Of a DNA stretch of 43,109 bases, positions 22,703 to 30,918 are shown one piece after another. Within the stretch, counting starts at the first letter, position 1. Every line of letters starts with the position of its first letter. A program made the translations under genes and the position numbers. The notes under the pieces are model-generated. The model searched no databases. It was not told the origin of the DNA and saw only the letters and a list, made by a program, of their open reading frames with translations. This DNA is from Anoxybacillus sp050480245 (lineage in GTDB: Bacteria > Bacillota > Bacilli > Bacillales > Anoxybacillaceae): assembly GCA_050480245.1 (NCBI GenBank), contig JBCNEQ010000023.1, one strand, 5' to 3'.

Positions 22703-24232
22703 ATGGTATTGGATGCTGAAATTAAAGCACAGCTCGCCCAATATCTACAATTGATGGAAAATGACATTGTGTTAAAAGTGAGCGCGGGAGACGATTCAGT
22801 TTCCCGCGATATGCTTGCTTTAGTCGATGAGCTTGCAACAATGTCATCGAAAATCAAAGTAGAAAAAACAACGTTAGAGAGAACGCCAAGCTTTAGCGTC
22901 AATCGCGTTGGCGAAGACACAGGCGTTGTGTTCGCAGGAGTGCCTTTAGGACATGAATTTACTTCCCTTGTGCTTGCGTTGCTTCAAGTGAGTGGACGTC
23001 CGCCAAAGGTCGATCAAGCGGTCATTGATCAAATTAAAGGTTTACAAGGAACGTACCGTTTTGAAACATACGTCAGCTTAACGTGCCATAACTGTCCGGA
23101 CGTCGTTCAAGCATTAAACGTCATGAGCGTACTAAATCCGAATGTTTCACACACGATGATTGATGGAGCAGCATTTAAAGAAGAAGTCGAACAAAAAGAC
23201 ATTATGGCGGTGCCAACTGTCTTTTTAAATGGCGAACCGTTCGCAAGCGGTCGGATGTCGCTTGAAGAAATTCTCGCGAAGTTAGGAAGCACGCCAGATG
23301 CTTCAACGTTCGCAAACAAAGACCCGTTCGACGTGCTTGTCATCGGTGGCGGACCTGCCGGTGCAACAGCAGCCATTTATGCTGCGCGTAAAGGCATTCG
23401 CACGGGAATTGTCGCTGAACGTTTTGGCGGTCAAATTTTAGATACACTAGGCATTGAAAACTTTATTAGCGTCAAATATACAGAAGGTCCAAAGCTCGCG
23501 GCAAGCCTTGAAGACCATGTGAAACATTACAATGTTGACATTATGAACTTGCAGCGTGCAAAGCGGTTGGAAAAGAAAGACCTCATTGAAGTTGAACTTG
23601 AAAACGGCGCCGTTTTAAAGAGTAAAGCGGTCATTATCGCGACAGGTGCGCGTTGGCGCAATCTCGGCGTCCCTGGCGAAGCGGAGTTCAAAAATAAAGG
23701 GGTTGCTTACTGCCCGCATTGCGACGGCCCGTTGTTCGAAGGAAAGCATGTCGCGGTCATTGGCGGTGGTAACTCTGGGGTCGAAGCGGCAATTGATCTA
23801 GCGGGAATTGCTAAGCATGTGACCGTTCTTGAGTTTGCGCCAGAATTAAAAGCGGACGCTGTATTGCAAGATCGTTTGTACAGCTTACCGAACGTAACAG
23901 TCATTAAAAATGCGCAAACAAAAGAAATTACAGGCACAGATAAAGTGAACGGCCTCACATATATTGATCGCGCAACAGGCGAAGAGCACCATATTGAACT
24001 TCAAGGTGTATTCGTGCAAATCGGGCTTGTACCGAATACAGAATGGTTAGAAGGAACGGTAGAGCGCAATCGCTTCGGTGAAATTATCGTCGATAAACGC
24101 GGTGCAACAAACGTTCCTGGCGTCTTCGCTGCTGGCGATTGTACAGATAGCGCATATAAACAGATTATCATTTCTATGGGCTCAGGCGCAACTGCTTCTT
24201 TAGGAGCGTTTGACTACTTAATTCGAAATTAA
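22703..24232 (+). CDS. ahpF: Alkyl hydroperoxide reductase subunit F (NADH-dependent disulfide reductase)
   Basis: A 509-residue flavoprotein that passes electrons from NADH to AhpC. The N-terminal double thioredoxin fold (about 1-200) holds the CHNC disulfide. FAD binding is at VLVIGGGPAGATAAIYAAR, NAD binding at VAVIGGGNSGVEAAIDLA, the redox pair is CPHC, and the C-terminal FAD motif is GVFAAGDCTD. All redox centres are present. Confidence 0.96.
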   Translation: MVLDAEIKAQLAQYLQLMENDIVLKVSAGDDSVSRDMLALVDELATMSSKIKVEKTTLERTPSFSVNRVGEDTGVVFAGVPLGHEFTSLVLALLQVSGRPPKVDQAVIDQIKGLQGTYRFETYVSLTCHNCPDVVQALNVMSVLNPNVSHTMIDGAAFKEEVEQKDIMAVPTVFLNGEPFASGRMSLEEILAKLGSTPDASTFANKDPFDVLVIGGGPAGATAAIYAARKGIRTGIVAERFGGQILDTLGIENFISVKYTEGPKLAASLEDHVKHYNVDIMNLQRAKRLEKKDLIEVELENGAVLKSKAVIIATGARWRNLGVPGEAEFKNKGVAYCPHCDGPLFEGKHVAVIGGGNSGVEAAIDLAGIAKHVTVLEFAPELKADAVLQDRLYSLPNVTVIKNAQTKEITGTDKVNGLTYIDRATGEEHHIELQGVFVQIGLVPNTEWLEGTVERNRFGEIIVDKRGATNVPGVFAAGDCTDSAYKQIIISMGSGATASLGAFDYLIRN

Positions 24233-24260
24233 TATGAATGCCCTTTAACTCACTTTTTGA

Positions 24261-24300
24261 AACTCGCTTTACTTATGATGGTAAAGCGAGTTTTGTTTTC
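24261..24300 (+). terminator. Terminator of ahpCF
   Basis: AACTCGCTTTAC (24261-24272) and GTAAAGCGAGTT (24281-24292) form a 12-bp stem followed by a T-rich tract. Confidence 0.88.
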
Positions 24301-24308
24301 TCCTCCCC

Positions 24309-24337
24309 TTGACGCTCATATTGTCGTTTGATACAAT
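24309..24337 (+). promoter_or_regulatory. Promoter of the glycyl-tRNA synthetase leader
   Basis: TTGACG (24309-24314) and TACAAT (24332-24337) are separated by 17 bases. They lie just upstream of the T-box leader. Confidence 0.75.
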
Positions 24338-24343
24338 ATCAAC

Positions 24344-24560
24344 CAAACGAAATACAGGTGCAACGATGAAAGATGGATAGTAGCTAAGGTTGTTCTTTTA
24401 TAGCGAGCTAGGGGCGGTGGAAGCCTAGCAAAGACGCTTAGCGAAACGGCAGTCTGGAGTTGCTTCACGCAAAAGTGGATGCGTTACGCATCAACTAGGG
24501 TGGAACCGCGGGAGTTACGCTCTCGTCCCTAGGCGAAAGGCCTAAGGATGAGAGCGTTTT
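24344..24560 (+). promoter_or_regulatory. Glycine T-box riboswitch with terminator
   Basis: This leader fills most of the 365-base gap before the synthetase gene. Stem I shows the AGTA element (about 24380), the distal AGCGAGCTAGGGG/GGTGGAAGCC loop, and GAA followed by a GGC specifier (24448-24450), a glycine codon. Stem III is GATGCG/CGCATC. The T-box AGGGTGGAACCGCGG is at 24497-24511; its TGGA fits the UCCA end of tRNA-Gly. A terminator (CGCTCTCGTCC...GGATGAGAGCG, then T6) ends the leader. Uncharged tRNA-Gly should allow read-through. Confidence 0.93.
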
Positions 24561-24597
24561 TTGTTTTATATTTTATTAAATAAAAGGAGGATGAAAG

Positions 24598-25980
24598 ATG
24601 TCGGTAACGATGGATCAAATTGTAGCACATGCGAAGCATCGCGGTTTTGTTTTTCCAGGCTCAGAAATTTACGGCGGATTAGCAAATACGTGGGATTACG
24701 GTCCGTTAGGGACAGAATTAAAAAACAACATTAAACGCGCATGGTGGAAAAAGTTCGTTCAACAATCGCCATATAACGTTGGTTTAGATGCCGCGATTTT
24801 AATGAACCCACGCACGTGGGAAGCGTCAGGTCATTTAGGAAACTTTAACGATCCGATGATTGACTGCAAACAATGTAAAGCGCGCCATCGGGCGGATAAG
24901 TTAATTGAAAGCGCGCTTGAAGCGAAAGGCATTGAAATGGTTGTCGATGGGCTTCCATTTGAAAAAATGGAACAGCTTATCCAAGAGCACAACATCGCTT
25001 GTCCAGATTGCGGCAGTCGGGATTTTACGAACATTCGTCAATTTAATTTAATGTTTAAAACGTTCCAAGGTGTGACGGAGTCGAGCGCAAACGAAATTTA
25101 TCTTCGTCCTGAAACGGCGCAAGGCATTTTTGTCAACTTCAAAAACGTGCAACGGACGATGCGTAAAAAATTGCCGTTTGGTATTGCGCAAATCGGAAAA
25201 AGTTTTCGCAACGAAATTACACCAGGAAACTTTACGTTCCGCACACGCGAATTTGAACAAATGGAACTTGAGTTTTTCTGCAAGCCAGGAGAAGAATTGC
25301 AGTGGTTTGATTATTGGAAACAATATTGCGAACAATGGCTTTTATCGCTTGGCATGAAGCGTGAAAACATTCGTTTGCGCGATCATTCCGAAGACGAACT
25401 ATCTCACTACAGCAACGCGACAACAGATATTGAATATAAATTCCCATTCGGCTGGGGTGAGCTATGGGGCATTGCATCACGTACGGATTACGATTTACGC
25501 CGTCATATGGAATATTCAGGAGAAGATTTCCACTACCTTGATCAAGAAACGAATGAACGTTTCATTCCGTATTGCATTGAGCCTTCACTCGGCGCAGATC
25601 GCGTGACGCTCGCATTTATGATTGATGCGTACGAAGAAGAGCAACTTGCAGACGGCACAACGCGTACGGTGATGCATCTTCACCCGGCATTGGCGCCATA
25701 TAAGGCAGCGGTATTACCGTTATCGAAAAAGTTATCAGAAGGTGCACGTGCGATCTTTGAACAACTTTCACAACACTTTATGGTTGATTACGATGAGTCT
25801 GGATCAATCGGTAAACGTTATCGCCGGCAAGATGAAATCGGAACACCATTCTGTATTACGTATGATTTCGACTCAGAACAAGATCAAATGGTAACTGTGC
25901 GCGATCGCGACACGATGGAACAAACACGCATTCCAATCCCACAATTAAAAGACTTTTTAGAAGAAAAAATTCAGTTTTAG
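24598..25980 (+). CDS. glyS: Glycyl-tRNA synthetase, single-chain type
   Basis: A 460-residue class II synthetase of the homodimeric, eukaryote-like type. It has motif 1 around GPLGTELKNNIKRAWW, the zinc-type cysteine pairs CKQCK and CPDCGS, motif 2 FRNEITPGNFTFRTREFEQMELEFF, motif 3 GADRVTLAFM, and a C-terminal anticodon-binding domain (LHPALAPYKAAVLPL). B. subtilis instead uses the two-subunit GlyQ/GlyS enzyme, so the single-chain form marks a different lineage or replacement. Regulation is by the upstream T-box. Confidence 0.95.
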   Translation: MSVTMDQIVAHAKHRGFVFPGSEIYGGLANTWDYGPLGTELKNNIKRAWWKKFVQQSPYNVGLDAAILMNPRTWEASGHLGNFNDPMIDCKQCKARHRADKLIESALEAKGIEMVVDGLPFEKMEQLIQEHNIACPDCGSRDFTNIRQFNLMFKTFQGVTESSANEIYLRPETAQGIFVNFKNVQRTMRKKLPFGIAQIGKSFRNEITPGNFTFRTREFEQMELEFFCKPGEELQWFDYWKQYCEQWLLSLGMKRENIRLRDHSEDELSHYSNATTDIEYKFPFGWGELWGIASRTDYDLRRHMEYSGEDFHYLDQETNERFIPYCIEPSLGADRVTLAFMIDAYEEEQLADGTTRTVMHLHPALAPYKAAVLPLSKKLSEGARAIFEQLSQHFMVDYDESGSIGKRYRRQDEIGTPFCITYDFDSEQDQMVTVRDRDTMEQTRIPIPQLKDFLEEKIQF

Positions 25981-25989
25981 ACGAAAACA

Positions 25990-26016
25990 GGCTATCCTAT
26001 GTAGTAGGGTAGCCTT
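25990..26016 (+). terminator. Weak terminator behind glyS
   Basis: GGCTATCCTA and TAGGGTAGCC form a 10-bp stem with one G-T pair. It is followed by only a short T run, so read-through into ung is possible. Confidence 0.6.
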
Positions 26017-26038
26017 TATGTTAGGAAGGAGTGAAACG

Positions 26039-26713
26039 ATGAGCATATTGAAAAATGATTGGGCGCCTCTATTAGAAGAGGAATTTCAAAAGCCGTATTA
26101 TTTGAAGTTGCGTCAGTTTTTAAAAGAAGAATATCGAACGAAAACGATTTATCCCGATATGCACGATATTTTCAACGCTCTTCATTACACGCCATATGCC
26201 GATGTGAAAGTTGTCATTTTAGGACAAGACCCATATCACGGGCCTAATCAAGCGCACGGATTAAGTTTTTCTGTAAAACCGGGCGTCGCTTTGCCTCCGT
26301 CACTATTAAATATTTTTAAAGAGCTACACGATGACCTCGGGTGTTATATTCCAAACAACGGTTATTTATTAAAATGGGCGAAGCAAGGGGTGCTATTGTT
26401 AAATACGGTATTAACGGTACGGCAAGGGGAAGCAAACTCGCACAAAGGAAAAGGATGGGAACATTTTACGGATCGCATCATTGAACTTGTGAATGAAAAG
26501 ACGGAGCCGGTCGTCTTTATTTTATGGGGGCGTCATGCCCAAGCGAAAAAAGCGCTCATTACAAATGAACATCATTATCTTATTGAAGCCCCGCATCCAA
26601 GTCCGTTTTCCGCCGCGCGAGGCTTTTTCGGTAGCCGCCCGTTTTCGAAAACGAACGCGTTTTTACAACGAACAGGGAGAGAGACAATTGACTGGCAAAT
26701 CGAAAACATTTGA
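26039..26713 (+). CDS. ung: Uracil-DNA glycosylase, family 1
   Basis: A 224-residue enzyme that removes uracil from DNA at the start of base-excision repair. The water-activating D64 lies in LGQDPYHGPNQAHGLSF, and the minor-groove loop is APHPSPFSAARGF with the catalytic histidine. The ATG at 26039 has GGAAGGAGTG upstream; an earlier start lies within the glyS terminator. Its 3' end overlaps the next small gene. Confidence 0.96.
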   Translation: MSILKNDWAPLLEEEFQKPYYLKLRQFLKEEYRTKTIYPDMHDIFNALHYTPYADVKVVILGQDPYHGPNQAHGLSFSVKPGVALPPSLLNIFKELHDDLGCYIPNNGYLLKWAKQGVLLLNTVLTVRQGEANSHKGKGWEHFTDRIIELVNEKTEPVVFILWGRHAQAKKALITNEHHYLIEAPHPSPFSAARGFFGSRPFSKTNAFLQRTGRETIDWQIENI

Positions 26714-26891
26714 TACACGAATAAACTGTTATGCATGCAAACATTTTTACGTCACGTGGGATCCGCAGCTGCCGCGCGGTTGTCGTGCGTTCGGTTTTAA
26801 AAGCGTCGCGTTGCCGTCTATTGTCGTTAAGCAATCATCTGGCGCGCCTTGCATGAAGTTTGTAAAAAAAGAAAATAAGGGGAACGGATGA
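26688..26891 (+). CDS. Small four-cysteine protein following ung
   Basis: A 67-residue protein with a probable TTG start at 26688 behind GGGAGAGAG, overlapping the end of ung by 26 bp. Its four cysteines are arranged as CYACKHFYVTW, then RGCRAFGFK, then GAPCMKF, a layout expected to bind one zinc ion or iron-sulfur centre. I recall similar short proteins in distant bacteria but know no established function for them. Overlap with ung points to co-translation and perhaps a DNA-repair link. The short length and non-ATG start make it easy to miss. Confidence 0.65.
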   Translation: MTGKSKTFDTRINCYACKHFYVTWDPQLPRGCRAFGFKSVALPSIVVKQSSGAPCMKFVKKENKGNG

Positions 26892-26913
26892 GTTCGTCGC
26901 GCTCTATCGTCGC

Positions 26914-27543
26914 GTGCGCGAGCTTGTCAAAAACGGAACGCCTGTCGTTGTCGTCGAACGGAATGTGGGCTGGCTTGAAGAAATGGACGACTCGATTCCG
27001 TATGTTGAAGGAGATGCGACAGCAGATGATGTGTTGATTGCCGCAGGTATTGAGCGTGCAGCGGGATTAGTTGCTGCGTTGCCTTCTGATGCAGATAACG
27101 TCTTTATTTCTTTAACAGCAAAAGGACTAAATCCTAACATTCAAGTTGTCGCGCGTGCCGAACGAACGGAATCGGAAGAAAAATTGCGACGTGCTGGTGC
27201 CGATAAAGTTATTAACCCTGCGTTTTTGAGTGGTCGGCGCATGGCGATGACGATGTTAAAGCCTGTGAGTGTCGATTATGTCGATACGATTTTTCATGAC
27301 CATGCAGAACAATATGCAATTGAAGAAATTACGATTGAACCTCATTCCCCATTTGTCGAGACATCTGTTCGCGATCAAGCGGTCCGTACGCGTTTTGGTG
27401 TGACGATTATTGCCATTCAACGTTAAGACGACATTATTGGCAATCCGATGCCAGAGGAGCGATTTTATGTTGGAGATGTCATCATTGTATTCGGTGAGAA
27501 ACGAGCATTAGATGCGTTTGAGCAGTCGGTAAATAAAAAATAA
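26914..27543 (+). pseudogene. Decayed TrkA/RCK-type K+ channel regulatory gene
   Basis: The reading frame encodes the later part of a TrkA-N (NAD-binding) domain (VVVVERN, EGDATADDVLIAAGIERAAGLVAALPSDADN, AGADKVINPAFLSGRRMA) and the start of a TrkA-C domain. An in-frame TAA at 27424 interrupts it. Translation in the same frame resumes as DDIIGNPMPEE and VGDVIIVFGEK to a second stop at 27541, which is the expected rest of the TrkA-C domain. The GxGxxG start and any ion-pore helices are missing at the 5' end. Similar fused channels such as B. subtilis YugO are complete, so this copy is truncated and broken. Confidence 0.82.
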
Positions 27544-27565
27544 GCAGCCATATCGGCTACTTATT
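27538..27565. terminator. Imperfect bidirectional terminator
   Basis: AATAAG-AGCC and GGCT-CTTATT pair with single mismatches between the pseudogene and the convergent alpha-glucosidase gene. Confidence 0.45.
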
Positions 27566-29177
27566 GCAATGCATAAATTCTTGCTTCATGTGGACGCATA
27601 TGAAGCGTTGTTCCTTCTTCTTTTACGTCTGTATAGTTGCCGAGCAAGAGATGGCGGCTTGCAGAGCTGAGCTCTTCCGGCAATGTATATACGTTGTCGC
27701 TGTCGCAATGATTTAAAACGATCAGCCAGCGAACGCCATCGAGCTCGCGTGTATAGGCGTAAATGTACGGCTCATTTTCTGAAAGATCGCGGAACGTGCC
27801 GTACACCATGACTGGATTTTGTTTGCGTAATTGAATAAGCTTTTTATAGTAATAATACACCGAGTTCGGATCAGCTAATGCTTGTTTCACGTTAATTTCT
27901 TTATAATTCGGATTGACTTTTAGCCAAGGTGTTCCCGTCGTAAATCCTGCATGTTCACTATCGTCCCATTGCATCGGCGTGCGCGAGTTATCGCGGCTCA
28001 ATAGCTGCAAGCCTTCGAGCACTTCTTTCGGATCGCGACCTTTCGCGACTTCTTCCGCATATTTGTTTTTCATCGCAATGTCGTCATAGTCATCAATTGA
28101 GTCAAATTTGACGCCCGTCATGCCGATTTCTTCTCCTTGATAAATGTATGGCGTTCCAGGCAACGTATGCACGAGCGTAGCGAGCAATTTCGCTGATTCA
28201 ACACGGAACTGTTTATCGTTTCCGTAGCGCGTCACTTGTCGCGTGTGGTCGTGGTTGTTTAAAAATTGTGAGTTCCATCCTTTCCCCCACAACCCTTCAT
28301 ACCAACGTTTTTGAATTTGTTTAAAGCGAATCGGATCCCATGTCGGCATTTCGTCACATACTTCAAAATGGAAAAGGGTATGTAGCTCGTTTCGGTCTTC
28401 TCCGACATATTTCAACCCTTCTTCTGGCGACACGAAAGCGACTTCACCGACTGTGAAAATATCATAATGCTTTAACACTTTTTCATGCATTTCTTGCAAG
28501 TAATCGTGCACGCCTGGGTTGTTTGTTAAATAGCGAATGTCATATGGATTTTCGGCATCAGGAAACCCTTCTGGTTTGGCAAGCAAAGCAATCGCATCTA
28601 AACGGAACCCGTCAATGCCTTTATCTAACCAAAAGCGCATCATTTTATAAATTTCTTCACGAACTTCTTTATTTTCCCAATTTAAATCAGGTTGTTCAAC
28701 CGCAAAGGAATGGAAGTAGTATTGCCCTGTTTTTTCATCGTATTCCCATGCGGACGGTGTAAAGTATGAACGCCAGTTATTCGGTTTGTCACGCCATATG
28801 TACCAATCGCGTTTCGGATTGTCTTTTGATGAACGAGACTCAATAAACCAAGGGTGTTGGTCAGATGTATGGTTCACGACAAGGTCCATAATTAATTTCA
28901 TTCCACGTTTATGTACCTCATGAAGCAAGCGGTCAAACGTCTCCATATCACCCGCTTTATCCATGATGCGATAGTAATCAGAAATATCGTATCCGTTATC
29001 TTTATCTAGGGACTCATAGCACGGATTGAGCCAAATGACATCGACCCCTAAGTCGCGAATGTAATCAAGCTTTTGAATAAGCCCTTCCAAATCGCCATAC
29101 CCGTCGCCGTTTGAGTCAAAAAAGCTACGCCAATACACTTGATAGACGACAGCTTCTTTCCACCATGTCCGTTTCAT
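27561..29177 (-). CDS. malL: GH13 alpha-glucosidase (maltase type)
   Basis: A 538-residue intracellular GH13 enzyme. The nucleophile is D194 in GFRLDAIAL, the acid/base E245 in TVGEVAF, and the third acid D310 in LNNHD. The residue after the nucleophile is alanine, which in this subfamily is linked to alpha-1,4 (maltose) preference; valine is typical of oligo-1,6-glucosidases. The unusual VGEVAF lacks the common GEANG, so fine specificity is open. It faces the TrkA remnant and sits where B. subtilis has ywdH. A cre-like box lies in its leader. Confidence 0.85.
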   Translation of the reverse strand: MKRTWWKEAVVYQVYWRSFFDSNGDGYGDLEGLIQKLDYIRDLGVDVIWLNPCYESLDKDNGYDISDYYRIMDKAGDMETFDRLLHEVHKRGMKLIMDLVVNHTSDQHPWFIESRSSKDNPKRDWYIWRDKPNNWRSYFTPSAWEYDEKTGQYYFHSFAVEQPDLNWENKEVREEIYKMMRFWLDKGIDGFRLDAIALLAKPEGFPDAENPYDIRYLTNNPGVHDYLQEMHEKVLKHYDIFTVGEVAFVSPEEGLKYVGEDRNELHTLFHFEVCDEMPTWDPIRFKQIQKRWYEGLWGKGWNSQFLNNHDHTRQVTRYGNDKQFRVESAKLLATLVHTLPGTPYIYQGEEIGMTGVKFDSIDDYDDIAMKNKYAEEVAKGRDPKEVLEGLQLLSRDNSRTPMQWDDSEHAGFTTGTPWLKVNPNYKEINVKQALADPNSVYYYYKKLIQLRKQNPVMVYGTFRDLSENEPYIYAYTRELDGVRWLIVLNHCDSDNVYTLPEELSSASRHLLLGNYTDVKEEGTTLHMRPHEARIYALQ

Positions 29178-29194
29178 TTGCTGTCACTCCTTTT

Positions 29195-29208
29195 TTAAAG
29201 CGTTTTCA
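29195..29208 (-). promoter_or_regulatory. cre-like box before the alpha-glucosidase gene
   Basis: The minus strand reads TGAAAACGCTTTAA, one mismatch from the symmetrical CcpA box. It lies about 20 bases before the start codon, between any promoter and the ribosome binding site, so it could act as a roadblock to transcription. Confidence 0.6.
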
Positions 29209-29277
29209 ATTTGAAAAGTTGCTATGTATAAGATAACATTGTTTTAGTGGAAAAAGAAGTGGGGGAGTGAAAACGTT

Positions 29278-29514
29278 TTGGACATATCGGTGACAAATGT
29301 ATTAACAAAGATAGAGGAAGAAATCGCAAAAGCCAAACATGCTTCATCACCGCAAGCGGTGCGTGAACATATATATGCCGTTCGCGCATTGTGCGACGTC
29401 ATTTTACAACAACCATCGCCAAGTGCACAAACGGTCATTACATCGCAACCAGCAACAACTGAACGATTAGATATTGATAGCGATGCGAACGGACCATCAT
29501 TACTTGATTTTTAG
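29278..29514 (+). CDS. ywdI: YwdI-like protein (DUF5327)
   Basis: A 78-residue acidic-to-neutral small protein starting with TTG behind GGGGGAG. The conserved part ISVTNVLTKIEEEIAKAKHA and REHIYAVRALCDVIL is helical and matches YwdI. The function is unknown. It is followed 11 bp later by ywdK, as in B. subtilis, and the two are probably co-transcribed. Confidence 0.78.
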   Translation: MDISVTNVLTKIEEEIAKAKHASSPQAVREHIYAVRALCDVILQQPSPSAQTVITSQPATTERLDIDSDANGPSLLDF

Positions 29515-29525
29515 GGGGGAACAAT

Positions 29526-29888
29526 ATGAAACTATTTACAATGATCGCATCGATTAGTGCAGCGTTATGTGTTGCGCTCGGTGCGTTCGGGGCACATGTG
29601 TTGGAAGGAAAAATTCCAGAACGGTATATGGACATATGGCAAAAAGCCGTTCAATATCAAATGTTCCATACGATCGGTTTATTTCTCGTTGCGTTGTTAG
29701 CGACAAAATGGCCGAATGTGATGCCGGCTGGTTGGTTGATGCTTGTGGGAATCGTTTTATTTTCAGGCAGTTTATATGTACTGAGCTTGACGCAAGTAAA
29801 AATACTTGGAGCGATCACGCCGTTTGGTGGCGTATCGTTTATTATCGCTTGGCTACTTTTAGCGTATATAGCGATAAAACAAATGTAA
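29526..29888 (+). CDS. ywdK: DUF423/TMEM256-family membrane protein YwdK
   Basis: A 120-residue protein with four hydrophobic helices. The family start is visible (ISAALCVALGAFGAHVLEGK and WQKAVQYQMFHTIGL), as is the terminal TPFGGVSFIIAWLLLAY. It is an integral membrane protein of unknown role. A GGGGGGA ribosome binding site precedes it. Confidence 0.88.
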   Translation: MKLFTMIASISAALCVALGAFGAHVLEGKIPERYMDIWQKAVQYQMFHTIGLFLVALLATKWPNVMPAGWLMLVGIVLFSGSLYVLSLTQVKILGAITPFGGVSFIIAWLLLAYIAIKQM

Positions 29889-29916
29889 AACGAGGCGTGT
29901 TTGACGCCTCGTTTTT
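29887..29916. terminator. Bidirectional terminator between ywdK and gerQ
   Basis: AAAACGAGGCGT and ACGCCTCGTTTT form a perfect 12-bp stem with a 5-base loop and A/T flanks. Confidence 0.9.
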
Positions 29917-30352
29917 AACGCGGAGCATATGTGCTTAATCCACCACCCGATGCAAACGGATATTCATAATTAATTTCTTCATCAAATGTCACATAGTCGA
30001 GATAAATCATCGGCAATAAATAGCGCATGCCTGTTTGTGGATCACTTAAAATAAGATGGTCGCGTCCAGCTGCTTCAACGACGCCGCGGAAAATTTTCGC
30101 ATTCCATTCACGATTGTTTTCAAACGTCATATAAACGGTTGCGATTTTACCTTTGTTTAGGCGCAAAATGTTTTCAATGTACGACTCTTCAATCGGGAGC
30201 ATCCCCGATAGCGGTGCGGTTGTTGGTGTTTGCATCGCTCCCGTTTGGGGCGTAAACGTTGGTGTAGGCAACCCAAATGGATATGTTGGCATTTGGTACG
30301 GATAGTAGTAAGGATATGCATAATAAGGAACTTGTTGTCTTTCTTCACTCAT
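29915..30352 (-). CDS. gerQ: Spore coat protein GerQ
   Basis: A 145-residue coat protein. A low-complexity N-terminus rich in Tyr and Pro (about 8-50) is followed by the conserved domain MLPIEESYIENILRLNKGKIATVYMTFE to DEEINYEYPF. GerQ is needed for CwlJ to localise in the coat and is cross-linked by transglutaminase in B. subtilis. Here it lies 18 bp behind cwlJ on the same strand, an operon that matches their partnership. Confidence 0.93.
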   Translation of the reverse strand: MSEERQQVPYYAYPYYYPYQMPTYPFGLPTPTFTPQTGAMQTPTTAPLSGMLPIEESYIENILRLNKGKIATVYMTFENNREWNAKIFRGVVEAAGRDHLILSDPQTGMRYLLPMIYLDYVTFDEEINYEYPFASGGGLSTYAPR

Positions 30353-30370
30353 ACTAACCCCTCCCTTAAA

Positions 30371-30793
30371 TTAATATACGCGTGGACAATCCCAGCGAGT
30401 TGGCGCGTAAAAACAATGAGATTTGAAGCGACCGGTATTCCATTGATTAAACCATCGTGGTGGACAAGGACCATCTGGTCGGAAAAACCAAAGCGCATGC
30501 GTTGCTGGATGAAACCGCTCACCGCGAATGACGCGCCGGGCAAGGCGCATGTCTTCTTCGCGCGCGCGTTGATAAAAATATCCTTTTTGTACCGCTTCAA
30601 ATCCGCCTGGGCTTTGAAATACCATTTGACGAATCGTACGAAGATCTTTAAAGTCTAGGCAGTCCGCGCGCACGCGGTTGATCCCGACATTCCCTACCAT
30701 CAACATGCCGAGTTGACCATCTTCTTCTGCTTCTGCCCGCATGAGACGCGCAAGCAGTTTGACCTCTTCTTCTGTATATGCAACAACAGCCAT
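30371..30793 (-). CDS. cwlJ: Spore cortex-lytic enzyme CwlJ
   Basis: A 140-residue SleB-type hydrolase (Hydrolase_2) that degrades cortex peptidoglycan during germination. The conserved E-containing start LLARLMRAEAEEDGQLGMLMVGNVGINR, then QMVFQSPGGFEAVQKGYFYQ and ARFKSHCFY-like GRFKSHCFYAPT are visible. There is no signal peptide, as expected for CwlJ, which is made in the mother cell and put in the coat. In B. subtilis cwlJ lies far from gerQ; here they are adjacent. A GAGGTGAAGG ribosome binding site precedes the ATG. Confidence 0.93.
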   Translation of the reverse strand: MAVVAYTEEEVKLLARLMRAEAEEDGQLGMLMVGNVGINRVRADCLDFKDLRTIRQMVFQSPGGFEAVQKGYFYQRAREEDMRLARRVIRGERFHPATHALWFFRPDGPCPPRWFNQWNTGRFKSHCFYAPTRWDCPRVY

Positions 30794-30890
30794 CCCTTCA
30801 CCTCGCTTTATGAAAAATCGTTATTAACCTATGATGAAAAATAAGAAAATGTGAGGAAAGTCGTCATTGTTATATGTATGAGATCCATCA

Positions 30891-30918
30891 TAAAAAAAGA
30901 CCTCCAAATCGGAGGTCT
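30891..30918 (-). terminator. Terminator behind hemQ
   Basis: AGACCTCC and GGAGGTCT form a stem with a 4- to 5-base loop. On the minus strand it is followed by T7. Confidence 0.85.

Noticed and set aside
30836..30900. SigE promoter before cwlJ
   Set aside because: CATACATAT on the minus strand resembles a SigE -10, but no matching -35 is found at 13-15 bases.
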